Shown here in pieces: positions 33,201 to 37,735 of a DNA stretch of 64,000 bases. A program made the position numbers and the translations under genes. Below the pieces are notes generated by a model. The model had not been told where the DNA came from. It searched no databases and saw only the letters and a list, made by a program, of their open reading frames with translations. The stretch covers positions 119,919,870 through 119,983,869 of the forward strand of contig OZ024742.1 in assembly GCA_964016885.1 (NCBI GenBank), read 5' to 3'. Origin of the DNA: Eledone cirrhosa (lineage: Eukaryota; Mollusca; Cephalopoda; Octopoda; Eledonidae). Position 1 is the stretch's first letter. The number at the start of each line of letters is the position of its first letter.

Positions 33201-35962
33201 ATATTTAACAGAAAGGTCTTTTAGCTTCCAAACCTTCCATCTCCATATTTTGTTCGGTGCATCTTGTTTTGTCTTGTGTTTATCCTCATGTCACTAATAA
33301 CTAACTTGTGTTGGGCAACATATTCTTTCCCAAGGAAGGCCTTAGCATTTATTACTATCTGTCTATCTTGTTGCCTTACAAGTAAGAAATCAATCTGGCT
33401 TGTGTTCACCTGATTGGTAAGTGATCAGGTGGCTGGCCAGTTTCCTGAAATTTGTGTTGCAAATTGTTAGTTCATTTGCATCACAGAATTCCAGGAGACT
33501 CACTCTTTCTTCATTTCTTGAGCCATAACCATAGCCACCATGAACTTCACTGAAACTACCCTCATACTGTCCAACATATCCATTGAAGTTGCCTGCTAAG
33601 ATGATGAGGTCTGTTCCATCTGTAGCTTAGGTTGCTAGTAAAAGTTCCTCAGAGAATCTGTCTTTTTGTTCTTTACTCAATCCTTCCTGTGGTGCATAGG
33701 TAGATGTAATTGTCATCATTCTATTTCCTACTGCTATTATAAGCTTGATAATTCTATCACTTACTCTAACTACCTCTATCACCTTATCTATACATTTCTC
33801 AGCTAGTAGAATGCCTATACCACTTACCCCATTGTCATTTCCTACCCATAAAAGTTTGTATCTAAGTTGTTTTCCTGAGAGTAGTCTCACAGAGGCACTC
33901 CTACATCTCATCTCTTGTACACAACATACATCCACTTTTCTTCTCTCTAACAGTTCCACAATTTTTACTTTTCAGGGTGCCAACATTGAGGGTGGCAGTT
34001 CTGAGGTTTGTAACTTGACAGTGGTTAGTTCCTTGAGTAGCAGTGCTTTGATATGTATATATATATTCTTCTTGAGTTGTCCCTCCATCAAAGGTGAAGC
34101 ATGCACAAAGATCTTGTTCCAGACTTCTCGATTTCTCATTGCAGCAAGAAAATCCTGCCCAATGAGGCCTGTGTCAGAGTCCCGATGGCTATGTTTGAAT
34201 GTACTTCTCAGCATTTTGCATCTGGTGACCAGAAAAGCTATTTTCCTGCAGATTCATCATAGCAGGAAACATGACCAGCAAGAGCCAAGCAACGGGTTCG
34301 AACTGTCAATGAAACTTCTGGCAGATTACAATAAAGAACTGTAAGTAGTGTGACTTTGCCAGGAAATGTTGAACACCACACATATTTTGGTGTAGGAAAC
34401 ATCAAGTCTCCTTGAGTGAGTAACATTGAGAGTCCAGGACTCTGAACCGTATAGCAAGATGGCCTCAACAGTAGCCTTGAAGACCCTGCACTTCATAGAT
34501 TTTAAGACTGGAGTTTTCCAAACGTTTTGCAGTGAATTTATTGTACTCCATGCTCGACCAATTCTGGTGGTTGTATCATATGCAAAATCAGTGTAACCAT
34601 CTAGATATTTAAATCTTGAACTAGGTCAATAGGTGAACCGTCAGAAGCGTGTAGTTGACTGAGAGTGGATGGATTCAAATGCATGAATTTAGTCTTTGTA
34701 TCTTTGAGAAACAAATTCACCTCCTGGCAGGCAGTCTCAACATGATAGAGGAGGTCCTGAGCTGATTCGATGGAATCTTCCAGAAAAGCAATGTCATCTG
34801 CATAGTCAAGATCAGGGAGCACAATAGCTTGATGATGGCAACTCTGACATCTCTTGATGGTTATACTCTCAGTATCTGTGATGGCAGTGTGAAGGGTGTA
34901 GTCCAAACGCCTGTATCAATTGTAAACATGTTGATTTCTCCCTCAGGTGTACAGACAACAGCTGCGGTGATCTCATACATGACACAATTAGCATAAACAC
35001 AATTAGCACAAACACATCAAGAGAAATTCCATAAGATTCAAGAAAAGTTTTGTGTGATCAACTGAATCAAAGGCTTTAGGGAAATCAATAATCTGTTTCC
35101 TTGTCATAATACTCAACAATTCTACATAAAGCGAGATGAGATGTTGTGGATCTACCTTTTCAGAAACCATTTTGATTTGAATGAAGAACTGCATTGATAA
35201 CTATTCAGCAATCAATCTAATGAGTGGGGCATATCAGGCCTTTCTCCAATTCCAAAAGGTGATCTGCATTTCACAGACTACAGAGGCATATCTCTTACTC
35301 AGGTTGCCTCCAAGATCTACAATCATTATTTGCTAAACTGAGGGGCAGTGGATTGGCAGTATCGATAGAGGGTCGGACGCCATGCTTTGATGCATAGAGT
35401 TACGGCCCTTTCCATTCTGAGTTCAAATCCCGCCGAGGTTAACTTGGCCTTTCATCCTTACGAGGTTGATAAAATAAAGTACCAGTAATTGCTGGCCTTG
35501 TGCCAAAAGTAGAAACAATTATTTGCTAAACTGAATTCATCCAGTTATCTGTCCAGTTTTATATATATATATATATATATAAGAGAGAGCCTGAGGAAAA
35601 TGGGTTGAAGTTGTGAAGAATGACTTCAAGAAACTGAATCCAGCAGATGAGATGACACAGGTCTAATTTGACTGGTGATATGCCATAATACAAAAGACCT
35701 GCCCACCAATAGAAGCACTGTGACACTTAAACGAAATGTGGTTAGACTCTTTTTGCCTGCATTAGATGAAACAGCCCCAGGTACCACAATTGACTGTACC
35801 AGTCAACCCACTCATAAAGAATCTTCATATGCTATTGTTGTATTTATTGCATAATTTCATTGAAGGGTACTCACCATGAGAAAGGGCCCAATATGTGGCT
35901 TTTTCTATAATCTTTGGAAGATTTACTTTGGAATAGTCAGAGTTTAACATGAAGAATGCCAT
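3107..35962 (-). CDS. GSS: Glutathione synthetase, complete gene, 12 coding exons
   Basis: Glutathione synthetase (EC 6.3.2.3) joins gamma-L-glutamyl-L-cysteine and glycine with ATP hydrolysis, the second and last step of cytosolic glutathione synthesis; the family works as a homodimer. Coding exons in gene order: 35962-35875, 31650-31461, 26588-26507, 24626-24457, 20354-20312, 18365-18292, 15914-15750, 11147-11078, 10207-10016, 7187-7106, 4351-4165, 3230-3107. All borders are GT-AG, phases agree, and the total is 1467 nt, giving 488 aa (human 474). Motifs seen: LRSDYM with substrate-binding Arg128; QIEINTI with metal ligands Glu157 and Asn159; FRDGY near 281-285; AIKCP with Lys309; AGTKKIQQELSRPG; VLKPQREGGGNN with Lys379, Glu383 and the Gly-rich loop; MRTK with Arg464 and Lys466; and the alanine-rich lid DEGGIAAGFAAMDSPY at 471-486. 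The protein is soluble, with no signal peptide seen. The start is inferred from alignment: ATG lies 9 nt inside an exon whose acceptor is at 35972-35973. A second in-frame ATG lies four codons later. Confidence 0.96.
4165..4351 (-). CDS. GSS: GSS coding exon 11
   Basis: Residues 386-447 plus two bases: (G)NNIYNEDIKEYLSKIKDSSE, RMAYILMKRIFPF and VVSELGIYGVIIG. It matches GNN.Y, ERA.YILMEKI and VV..ISELGIFGV of animal GSS. Acceptor 'tttcttgtag', donor TTGG|GTAAGC. Confidence 0.97.
4535..4711 (+). repeat. Two GATGAT-tailed repeat remnants around a TA microsatellite
   Basis: First copy has 'gacaacctccttagtgctg' and ends 'tatcaaatgatgat' near 4634. A (TA)n tract follows, then a second tail 'cccatgctagcgtggaagat' and (GATGAT)n to 4711. 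Same family as the copies at 12155 and 23052. Confidence 0.65.
5400..5830 (+). pseudogene. 3' end of an L2/CR1-like non-LTR retrotransposon
   Basis: The plus strand reads FFEFCVSNTCRYAYKVRK, then DFMKHFF..KVAEVWNKLPAS. This is the usual C-terminal tail of jockey/CR1/L2 reverse transcriptases (Y.L....S.....FF..RV...WN.LP). It ends in a 3' UTR block 'gtagtgcacctgggcactg' and an (ATT)n tail. A second copy is at 27480. 5'-truncated and frame-broken. A 16-bp-arm palindrome lies at 5683-5718. Confidence 0.7.
5880..6028 (-). mobile_element. piggyBac-like MITE, family A, partial
   Basis: The right end, read on the minus strand, starts TTAACCCTTTTGATACCA and continues into AT-rich sequence shared with the copy at 50976. 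The other terminus is not clear. Confidence 0.5.
6137..6294. mobile_element. Possible hAT-like MITE
   Basis: Ends are related as inverted repeats: 'ccagcaatgcacaacctt' at the left, and 'ctagtgatgcacaatgtg' when the right end is read in reverse complement. Internal halves are also roughly inverted (a 'caggga' block near each side). Short, non-coding. Confidence 0.4.
6462..6790 (+). mobile_element. tRNA-derived SINE, OR1-like family
   Basis: Begins with a tRNA-like segment: 'gtgcaggcatactgagtag' holds the A-box region and 'aaggttcaatcccactgca' the B box. The conserved body (accatagccttgagttgacc, then gggtacacatgtctatggta) is shared with 54960-55170. Octopus tRNA-derived SINEs with this head are established; the family name is from memory. 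Confidence 0.6.
7106..7187 (-). CDS. GSS: GSS coding exon 10 (ATP-grasp Gly-rich loop, first half)
   Basis: Residues 359-385 plus one base: TPEGEEAVSMALENPSSYVL then KPQREGG. Lys379 and Glu383 are the ATP- and metal-binding residues before the Gly-rich loop. Acceptor 'tgttctgtaag', donor GGAG|GTAAGC. Confidence 0.96.
7573..7817 (+). mobile_element. piggyBac-like MITE, family A
   Basis: About 245 bp. Left side reads 'attcttttgatgccaa', right side 'attagaaatatggtcactag' then AGGGTTAA. The right end matches the piggyBac element end at 15311-15336 and the MITE ends at 50907 and 51201. Lies in GSS intron 9. Confidence 0.6.
7965..8345 (+). pseudogene. 3' end of a non-LTR retrotransposon ORF
   Basis: Translates as VETSGVLKPRTTSLL, then CEPCELEWLFQPISLTIVWG and NAFSILSAGA. 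This C-terminal block belongs to the same reverse transcriptase family as 38290-39560, judging from remembered family members that carry both parts. The 5' part is missing. A minus-strand relative lies at 11540-11690. Confidence 0.65.
8394..8640 (-). repeat. GATGAT-tailed SINE-like repeat
   Basis: In reverse orientation: (ATC)n, 'gtttaacgtccgtgttccac', 'gcttgcatgggtttggacgg', then 'ggatgcccttcctaacacca' and a body with repeated 'acctacacg' segments. Nearly identical to 10572 and, inverted, 23052. No ORF; a retroposed non-autonomous element is likely. Confidence 0.75.
8664..9357. repeat. 39-bp minisatellite, about 17.8 copies
   Basis: Unit attgataaaatacctgagca + gtttaacaaatcattcata. Copies are almost identical except for an A/G change in 'atcAttc' versus 'atcGttc'. 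Going right, the variants read A A G A A G A A A G A A G G G G G, which suggests a three-unit higher-order block. Because 39 is divisible by 3 and the unit lacks stops in some frames, long open frames appear on both strands (a 13-residue repeat, IDKIPEQFNKSFI, on plus). I read these as artefacts, not genes. Lies in GSS intron 9. Confidence 0.97.
9478..10016. repeat. 49-bp minisatellite carrying repeated splice-donor cores
   Basis: About eleven units of gaagtcttaaattattctag + aagtgacatattaccatatt + ttaaatggg. The last unit ends exactly at the 3' border of GSS exon 9. The block attaccat (ATGGTAAT in gene sense) recurs with its border base at 9575, 9624, 9673, 9722, 9771, 9820, 9869, 9918 and 9967, always 49 bp apart, then at the authentic donor 10016. 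Two units carry attaccgt. The leftmost unit is degenerate and lacks the donor core. Confidence 0.95.
10016..10207 (-). CDS. GSS: GSS coding exon 9
   Basis: Residues 295-358: DWDTRKMIELSFAIKCPSIN, then HLAGTKKIQQELSRPGALEK, then a variable loop and YSLEM. Lys309 is the ATP-binding lysine of AIKCP. Acceptor 'ttttttcag'. The donor is ATG|GTAATA, and this donor lies inside the first unit of a 49-bp tandem repeat. If the donor is not used, translation runs VICHF and stops. Confidence 0.96.
10422..10568 (+). mobile_element. tRNA-derived SINE, OR1-like, 5' part
   Basis: 'aggcatggctatgaggttaa' resembles an A-box region and 'tttcagctttaatcccattg' a B box, followed by the conserved 'cttgggcaggtgtcctctac' and 'tggtcgatggaaact'. 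Truncated by or fused to the GATGAT-tailed repeat that starts at 10572. Confidence 0.65.
10572..10995 (-). repeat. GATGAT-tailed SINE-like repeat, long copy
   Basis: Reverse orientation, starting (ATC)n then 'gtttaacgtccatcttccac'. The body contains 'tggatgcccttcctaacacc' and several 'gacacctacac' modules, which differ in number between copies. Fills most of GSS intron 8. Confidence 0.75.
11078..11147 (-). CDS. GSS: GSS coding exon 8
   Basis: Residues 271-294: (V)NGLEIAVVYFRDGYSPASYK then SPQ. Contains the family signature EIAVVYFRDGY, where the Arg and Tyr contact substrate. Acceptor 'tatttgtag', donor CAG|GTAAAA. Confidence 0.96.
11540..11690 (-). pseudogene. Non-LTR retrotransposon 3' ORF fragment
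   Basis: The minus strand reads VELATRRCEPCEVDWLFQRI, then SLAILWGNIFSN. Same C-terminal block as 7965-8345, about 150 bp, no more of the element present. Confidence 0.6.
12155..12417 (+). repeat. GATGAT-tailed repeat
   Basis: Contains 'acatgacaacctccctaaca' and ends 'ggatgtttaatgatgatgat'. Related to the copy at 4535. Confidence 0.6.
12755..15336 (+). mobile_element. piggyBac-like DNA transposon, about 2.6 kb, decayed
   Basis: Encloses a piggyBac transposase pseudogene. The right end is ggtaacgaaagggTTAA (15320-15336). The left end is eroded, but TTTCGTTACCA at 12766-12776 is an exact inverted match over 11 bp. The right terminal about 25 bp (ttagaaatatggtaacgaaa then gggttaa) recur in the short family A MITEs here, so this element is a plausible source of their transposase. 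Inserted in GSS intron 7, antisense to the gene. Confidence 0.75.
13042..14690 (+). pseudogene. piggyBac-like transposase (PGBD type), frame-broken
   Basis: Starts MDTNFIQSSSESEFEGFSTE, then hits a stop and A-runs near 13126. Further pieces in shifted frames include SLNEIRAYFAITIIMGIRKL and NYWSSDEPFG. The main open part, 13549-14367 (272 codons), holds the RNase H-like core with all three acidic positions: YLSIDEG (Asp51 of that frame), FFDWFFSS (Asp130) and YMGGVDRMNQ (Asp225). Downstream, beyond a shift and a poly(A) run at 14504-14527, lies a C-terminal cysteine-rich domain (CRECLHQK, then QCAFCKVALCRAGCF). Probably not active, but the catalytic half is well preserved. Confidence 0.9.
15750..15914 (-). 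CDS. GSS: GSS coding exon 7
   Basis: Residues 216-270 plus two bases. Begins (N)SVILFIVSSTERNIFDQKW, matching the ERNIFDQ signature, then RISVVRQTLEDI (equivalent to RRTFEDI) and LDEQNNLIV. Acceptor 'attatattgcag', donor GT|GTGAGT. Confidence 0.96.
16330..16590 (-). mobile_element. tRNA-derived SINE, OR1-like, degenerate
   Basis: On the minus strand 'aactaaatggttaacaagtt' and 'aggtcccaggtttgatctct' form a tRNA-like head with a B box. The body contains an inverse of the 'ctctgagaattatgacataa' block, shared with 6650-6700. Lies in GSS intron 6. Confidence 0.5.
16995..17225 (+). mobile_element. TTAA MITE, family B, full length
   Basis: About 230 bp with terminal inverted repeats: TTAACCCTTTAGCATTTA at the left and TAAATACTAAAGGGTTGA at the right. 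Internal blocks 'ctctttctgttcaaactggc' and 'aatatcaaaatctcatagat' are shared with the other copies. TTAA ends are typical of piggyBac-type cut-and-paste. Confidence 0.85.
17750..17850. repeat. Short tandem repeat, about 21-22 bp unit
   Basis: About four to five imperfect units of 'aatatatttagtctgtagac', with 'tgtttagcaa' alternating with 'tctgtagaca'. Lies in GSS intron 6. Confidence 0.7.
18292..18365 (-). CDS. GSS: GSS coding exon 6
   Basis: Residues 192-215 plus two bases: IPNNDPAYGLAEGMAEAWNL then YGKA. Equivalent to the NNP..GLA.G.A.AWELYG block of animal GSS. The acceptor 'gttttggaag' is purine-rich just before the AG and so is weak. Donor AAA|GTAAGT is strong. Confidence 0.9.
18442..18700 (-). 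repeat. GATGAT-family repeat, diverged
   Basis: Reverse orientation: 'tttctatgggttagatgggt', 'tggcttggtttctacagctt', then 'aaagccaaccactttacag' modules. Lies in GSS intron 5 and adjoins exon 6. Confidence 0.6.
19478..19672 (+). repeat. GATGAT-tailed SINE-like repeat
   Basis: 'aatgtggttggcattaggaa', 'gggcatccagtcatagaaaa', ending 'cccatgctagcgtggaagat' and 'cgacgatgat'. Same family as 23052. Confidence 0.7.
19990..20205 (-). mobile_element. piggyBac-like MITE, family A, with a small SINE scrap inside
   Basis: Left end 'ttaactctttgttaccatat' is the inverse of the family A right end, and the right part has 'aaaaccaagggtggtttcag'. A 28-bp SINE 3' fragment (tgtttctacttttggcacaa) sits at about 20088-20115. 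Confidence 0.5.
20312..20354 (-). CDS. GSS: GSS coding exon 5 (43-bp small exon)
   Basis: Residues 177-191, RYTMALAGYYENDKQ with the Arg split across the intron. Only 43 bp, flanked by 'tttaatgcag' and CAG|GTAAAA. It matches the helix after the LHR block in the family. Confidence 0.88.
20553..20768 (+). mobile_element. TTAA MITE, family B, full length
   Basis: TTAACCCTTTAGCATTTCAA at the left, TAAATGCTAAAGGGTTAA at the right. Flanking TTAA is intact on both sides. Lies in GSS intron 4. Confidence 0.88.
20960..21135 (-). mobile_element. tRNA-derived SINE, OR1-like
   Basis: On the minus strand 'gaatggctgtgtggttaagt' is a good tRNA-like A-box region, 'ttgatttcagtcccactaca' the B box, and 'gacaccttgagcaagtatct' the conserved body. 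Followed on the right by TA/CA microsatellites up to about 21226. Confidence 0.7.
21237..22945 (+). pseudogene. Non-LTR retrotransposon reverse transcriptase with a PHD-like finger
   Basis: Frame-shifted but nearly continuous RT, in several frames. N-terminal block: HYERLLNEENKW, then MKPGKAAGPSEIVAEMLKAS. RT core: FVDLEKAFDRVP, GSVLSPLLFI and LLYADDLTL (the YADD catalytic box near 21995). Thumb: KGLTINLSKTKVLV. Then at about 22164-22300 a cysteine pattern CSVC..CPKC....H..C..CGRC, the C4HC3 spacing of a PHD/zinc-ribbon-like finger, followed by VDSFRYLGNKISSGGG, MLHGSETW, RRLRWYGHMMRMKDDSYIKK and the C-terminal GRPRKTWDD. Stops and shifts (e.g. near 21630, 21800, 22060 and 22620) mark it as dead. 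It is 5'-truncated: no endonuclease domain is seen. Lies in GSS intron 4, opposite strand. Confidence 0.88.
23052..23310 (+). repeat. GATGAT-tailed SINE-like repeat, well-preserved copy
   Basis: 'aggttgtgtaggtgtcatga', 'gttggtgttaggaagggcat', 'tgccagacagtcctatacga', ending 'cccatgctagcgtggaagat', 'agacgttaaacgatgatgat'. It lies just after the RT pseudogene ending at 22945. Confidence 0.8.
23520..23950 (+). mobile_element. Possible solo LTR
   Basis: A less AT-rich stretch starting 'tgtccgtgcatgatttggct' and ending near 'tgctgctatattggtgacct'. The TGGTGACC-like end recalls the primer-binding site just after the LTR in Gypsy-type elements. No coding part is present, and no second LTR or target duplication was found. 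Confidence 0.3.
23971..24156 (-). mobile_element. tRNA-derived SINE, OR2-like, full length
   Basis: Minus-strand head 'ttggcagtatcggtagaggg' (A-box region), B box 'gatctgagttcaaatcccgc', the conserved core 'cctttcatccttacggggtc', 'gataaaataaagtaccagta', and 3' end 'ggccttgtgcctaaagtaga', 'aacaatta'. About 186 bp. Confidence 0.85.
24457..24626 (-). CDS. GSS: GSS coding exon 4 (substrate and Mg ligands)
   Basis: Residues 121-176 plus two bases. Contains LGILRSDYM (Arg128, substrate binding), LKQIEINTIASSFAGLA (Glu157 and Asn159 as the metal/ATP ligands, with the Ser-rich turn following) and MVSLHR. Acceptor is a clean T-rich 'ttcttttag'. The donor AG|GTACAT is weak, but the phase fits exon 5. 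Confidence 0.95.
24643..24870 (-). repeat. GATGAT-family repeat, diverged
   Basis: Starts (ATC)n, 'ccattctcaggttagacaga', then 'gacaccagcactacc' and 'tagtgccatgacaaaaaagc' modules. Directly adjoins GSS exon 4 on its acceptor side. Confidence 0.55.
25455..25602 (+). mobile_element. tRNA-derived SINE, OR2-like, degenerate
   Basis: Contains 'ttctaagttcaaatcctgct' (B box), 'ctttgcctttcatccttctg', 'gataaaataaagtaccaatt' and 'gcagaccttgtgcca'. The 5' head is lost. Confidence 0.7.
25710..25740. repeat. Perfect 14-bp-arm inverted repeat
   Basis: 'aaacagtggtctct' + aat + 'agagaccactgttt'. Short hairpin in GSS intron 3. Its left flank (25600-25709) is an inverted relative of 24255-24345, so it may be the end of a dispersed repeat. 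Confidence 0.6.
26290..26412 (+). mobile_element. piggyBac-like MITE, family A, right half
   Basis: 'attcttcattattttcaata' and 'ggcagtgtctttcattagaa', 'atatgacaataaaaaggtta', as in the copies at 50636 and 50976. Left end absent. Confidence 0.55.
26507..26588 (-). CDS. GSS: GSS coding exon 3
   Basis: Residues 93-120: TLEADDFTKNLWDIYEATLK then QDGKRKQ. Matches the family block around DDFT..L.DI. Acceptor 'gttacttcag', donor CAG|GTTAGA, phase 0 at the 3' end. Confidence 0.93.
27480..27893 (+). pseudogene. 3' end of an L2/CR1-like non-LTR retrotransposon
   Basis: Second copy of the element seen at 5400: the same C-terminal RT tail in shifted frames (FLNSMCLTHVGIPTKSEN in one frame), the block 'gtagtgcacctgagcactgt', 'acacaataatttcattatta' and an ATT-rich tail. 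A SINE fragment is inserted in or attached to that tail. Confidence 0.7.
27894..27953 (-). mobile_element. tRNA-derived SINE, OR2-like, 3' fragment
   Basis: Only the 3' end is present: 'aattgtttctacttttggca', 'caaggccagcaattacccag', 'tgtattactggtac'. 5'-truncated, joined to the ATT tail of the LINE at 27480. Confidence 0.75.
28474..28560. mobile_element. hAT-like terminus or MITE fragment
   Basis: 'cagtggttgccaaccggtgg' matches the common CAGTGGTTCCCAACC-type terminal repeat of hAT/Charlie-like elements. The other end could not be placed. Confidence 0.4.
28734..28860 (+). mobile_element. tRNA-derived SINE, OR2-like, 3' truncated
   Basis: Head 'ggtcggacgccatgctttga', B box 'ctgagttcaaatctcgccga', core to 'aaagtaccagtaatacactg', then an abrupt switch to the GATGAT-family repeat at 28861. 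It lacks the usual 3' part, so another repeat replaced it. Confidence 0.8.
28861..29130 (-). repeat. GATGAT-family repeat body
   Basis: 'tcaggtcgggtgaccttgtc', 'tggatggccttcctaacacc', then 'gtgctgggtgctttttt'-type modules. Close to 41920-42170. Confidence 0.7.
29950..30255 (+). pseudogene. Non-LTR retrotransposon 3' tail with (GATGAT)n
   Basis: Reads LDELREKLHVRGI, then ERRLCWFGHVMDMDDDH and a GRK.W-like piece. This is the RT C-terminal tail of the same general type as 21237-22945, followed by 'aaaatgttgatgatgatgat'. Several stops. Confidence 0.65.
30400..30830 (+). pseudogene. DNA transposase N-terminal fragment (mariner/Tc1-like HTH)
   Basis: Pieces in three frames: MADTSEKTRPQWELQHLIFY, then QEVIDIIQEFVEQSQKR and SLGLSTETCRRVILD. 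The order, a helix-turn-helix with an R..S..LG.S..T.RR pattern, resembles mariner/IS630-type transposase N-termini. No DDE catalytic part was found. Lies in GSS intron 2, opposite strand. Confidence 0.5.
31030..31320 (+). mobile_element. Degenerate tRNA-like SINE
   Basis: 'ttgtggttagagaatttggc' and 'aaggttgtgagtttgattgc' look like tRNA-like A- and B-box segments, followed by AT-rich remains. Weak. Confidence 0.35.
31461..31650 (-). CDS. GSS: GSS coding exon 2
   Basis: Residues 30-92 plus two bases. After a serine-rich stretch (STSSSS, specific to this lineage compared with the human protein as I remember it) comes the family block APFALFPSVILHSLLEEA and then LQVDFNLLVHKVAHDY. Acceptor 'ttgttgcag', donor AG|GTATTT. 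The Ser-rich insertion explains part of the extra length over human GSS. Confidence 0.95.
31917..32092 (-). mobile_element. tRNA-derived SINE, OR2-like, nearly full length
   Basis: 3' end at the left ('ataattgtttctacttttgg'), core 'tttatcgaccccgtaaggat', head at the right ('atggcgtccgaccctccacc'). Lies in GSS intron 1. Confidence 0.82.
32138..32250 (-). repeat. GATGAT-family repeat fragment
   Basis: 'atcatcatcattttacatcc' and 'actttccatgctagaatagg', 'ttggacaggttgtcac'. Confidence 0.6.
32600..34030 (-). pseudogene. Non-LTR retrotransposon, AP-endonuclease domain fragment
   Basis: The minus strand from about 34020 reads LKELTTVKLQTSELPPSMLA, then KVKIVELLERRKVDVCCVQE, MRC, YKLLWVGNDNGVSGIGILLA and TITSTYAPQEGLSKEQKDRF. 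These are the conserved N-terminal blocks of APE-type LINE endonucleases, with the Mg-binding Glu in VQE. Lower coordinates continue with a broken endonuclease C-terminus (GNFNGYVGQYEGSFSEVHGG) and linker remains to about 32600. A C16 run at 32613-32628 lies at the far end. No RT domain follows. Confidence 0.8.
32613..32628. repeat. Poly(C) run, 16 nt
   Basis: Sixteen consecutive C on plus, which becomes a G16 tract in the GSS pre-mRNA (intron 1). Confidence 0.95.
34215..35200 (-). pseudogene. Non-LTR retrotransposon RT fragment, distinct from the endonuclease piece
   Basis: In minus order: IDFPKAFDSVDHTKLF (RT motif A), a gap, DYADDIAFLEDSIESAQDLL (catalytic YADD), VNLFLKDTKTKFMHLNP, a KYLDGYTDF-like thumb and LLYGSESWTL, ending near FKHSHRDSDTGLIGQDFLAA. 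Multiple stops. Confidence 0.75.
35225..35590 (+). pseudogene. RT fragment interrupted by a SINE
   Basis: The plus strand reads KGDLHFTDYRGISLTQVASK then IYNHYLLN, the start of a LINE RT palm. A SINE at 35342-35517 interrupts it, after which the frame resumes (LN, IHPVICPV). Ends in a TA microsatellite. Confidence 0.7.
35342..35517 (+). mobile_element. tRNA-derived SINE, OR2-like, with 17-bp target duplication
   Basis: Full-length copy with head 'gattggcagtatcgatagag' and 3' end 'ggccttgtgccaaaagtaga'. Flanked by attatttgctaaactga at 35325-35341 and again at 35518-35534. Confidence 0.88.
35875..35962 (-). CDS. GSS: GSS coding exon 1 (N-terminus)
   Basis: Encodes residues 1-29 plus one base, starting MAFFMLNSDY and ending KATYWALSHG. 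This matches the N-terminal helix of animal GSS. The donor is ATG|GTGAGT. Upstream, 'tttttgcag' forms an acceptor at 35972-35973, so the exon begins at 35971 with 9 nt of leader (ATT AAA ATT) before ATG. A 5' UTR exon must therefore lie further upstream. Confidence 0.9.
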
Positions 35963-36576
35963 AATTTTAATCTGCAAAAAGGACATAATTTGTGATTGTG
36001 AATTTCCATTTGAAATTAAACAGAGAAGAACAACTTATTGATTGCACTAAATATAATATGATGTAAAATTAACTTTAATTAAAGTAAACAAAAGTTTTCT
36101 AAAGTTAAAAACATTATTAATAATACTAAATTTCTTCTGATTAAATACAATAGTAGCAAATTTCATCCCAAAGACTAGCCTTCTCCTTCAGAGCTAGAAA
36201 ATGTTTCATCTCTACCCAGCTTCTAAGTATCCAGGAAACTTGTACTTGTGTCAGTGTTCACCCAATATGGGCTGAGCTGGTTTCAGCCAGTATGAACTCT
36301 CTACATACAGCAATCATTTATTATATCTCTATATGCATCAATCATTTATAATACATACAGGGATCGCAAACACAAGATTCTAAAAACCTTTGCTAAGTAC
36401 AAACAACTACCGCCCTACGGATAACTGACGCTGCACACCAAGTCCGAAGACGGAAGAGCCCGGCAAAAGAATGGAGAAGGCAAAGGAAAATTTAATTAGA
36501 TTAATAAAACACCTCACATGTATCTCCTGACCATCATTGAACTACAGACAACTCTCCACCTCTCACTAGGCCTTTC

Positions 36577-36695
36577 AACTTAGTTAAAATATTATCTCAC
36601 TGCATCCCAGCTACTGTGGGATATACTATGAACTTAGTTCACCCGTATAGTTTAAATATCATCTCGCTGGGTCTCAGCTGCTGTGGGAGGGACAA
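36577..36695 (+). repeat. Imperfect tandem duplication
   Basis: 'caacttagttaaaatattat' + 'ctcactgcatcccagctact' + 'gtgggat' is followed by 'gaacttagttcacccgtata', 'ctcgctgggtctcagctgct', 'gtgggag'. Lies between GSS coding exon 1 and the candidate first exon; the rest of 35976-37401 shows no gene. Confidence 0.55.
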
Positions 36696-36856
36696 CGGAA
36701 TCAATCAAGTCTAAAACTCCTTATTTTTAATGTTACTTGATTGTTGTTAGTTTTCCTCAACTTGTTGGGGGGCGGGCATAGAACGTGCACAGAAATAATA
36801 ACATAGTAAAAAAAATAAAATAAACTGAAATCACGGTATAAGGTAATATTCATTAA

Positions 36857-36874
36857 CCCCCCCCCCCCCCCCCC
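36857..36874. repeat. Poly(C) run, 18 nt
   Basis: C18 followed by A-rich sequence. Becomes G18 on the GSS sense strand. Confidence 0.95.
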
Positions 36875-37401
36875 AAAAAAAACCCAACAGGTAAAAATGT
36901 CACACTTCATTTAAATACCATCAATAATAGCTAAAGTAATTAAACAAATAATTTAAGAAGCTTAATAACCGATACTACATGACTTGCAAAGCACTATATA
37001 TACATGTCATTACACGAACGTGAGGAAAATCACATTTTATTCAATGTGTTAACTTTTAAAACAATAAGTCACACCTACAACTTTTTTTTATATTAAGAAA
37101 GTAAAAAATAAAATTAATTTCCTGCAAATACAATTTATAGAAGAGAGTGGTTAATACTGTCAACAAAGACAATTGAATGAAAATATACTGAAAACTATGA
37201 GAAGTTTCTTTTAAATAAATATCATATAATCAAAACAAAGCGGGGTTAAATTTTGTTAGAATTACAGTAAAGGGTTATGTTTAGCGAAAATTAAACAACA
37301 TTCTTACTTAATGATAATATATTTATAGTGTTAGTTTACAATTTAGTGAAAATTACGATGCTACATTCCCTTTAAGTAAAAACTGCAACTAAAATATATT
37401 T

Positions 37402-37498
37402 AATAATTGTTTCTACTATTGGCACAAGGCCAGCAAATACTCAGTACATTACTGGTACTTTATTTTATCGACCCCGCAAGGATGAAAGGCAAAGTTAA
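37402..37498 (-). mobile_element. tRNA-derived SINE, OR2-like, 5' truncated
   Basis: 'taattgtttctactattggc' to 'aaggatgaaaggcaaagtta'. The head half is missing. Confidence 0.78.
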
Positions 37499-37735
37499 TA
37501 ATAAATACATTTACTTTACGAAACTCTTTCGAACTCGCAAGATTTCCGTGTAAAAAGTTTGTTATGACAAGTAGATACGTAAAAACTGTCTTCCAAATAT
37601 AACCATAAAGAGGATGAATCGTTTATATAATCATTTCATATTGACTTAAAAGAATATGATATATATATTCTTTCTAAACAAACAAGAATGACATATATTT
37701 ATATTAAAACGCAAAATAAAATAAAATACACTTAC

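Noticed and set aside
33745..34344. 199-codon plus-strand ORF
   Set aside because: Antisense shadow of the LINE endonuclease fragment, which is clearly coded on the minus strand.
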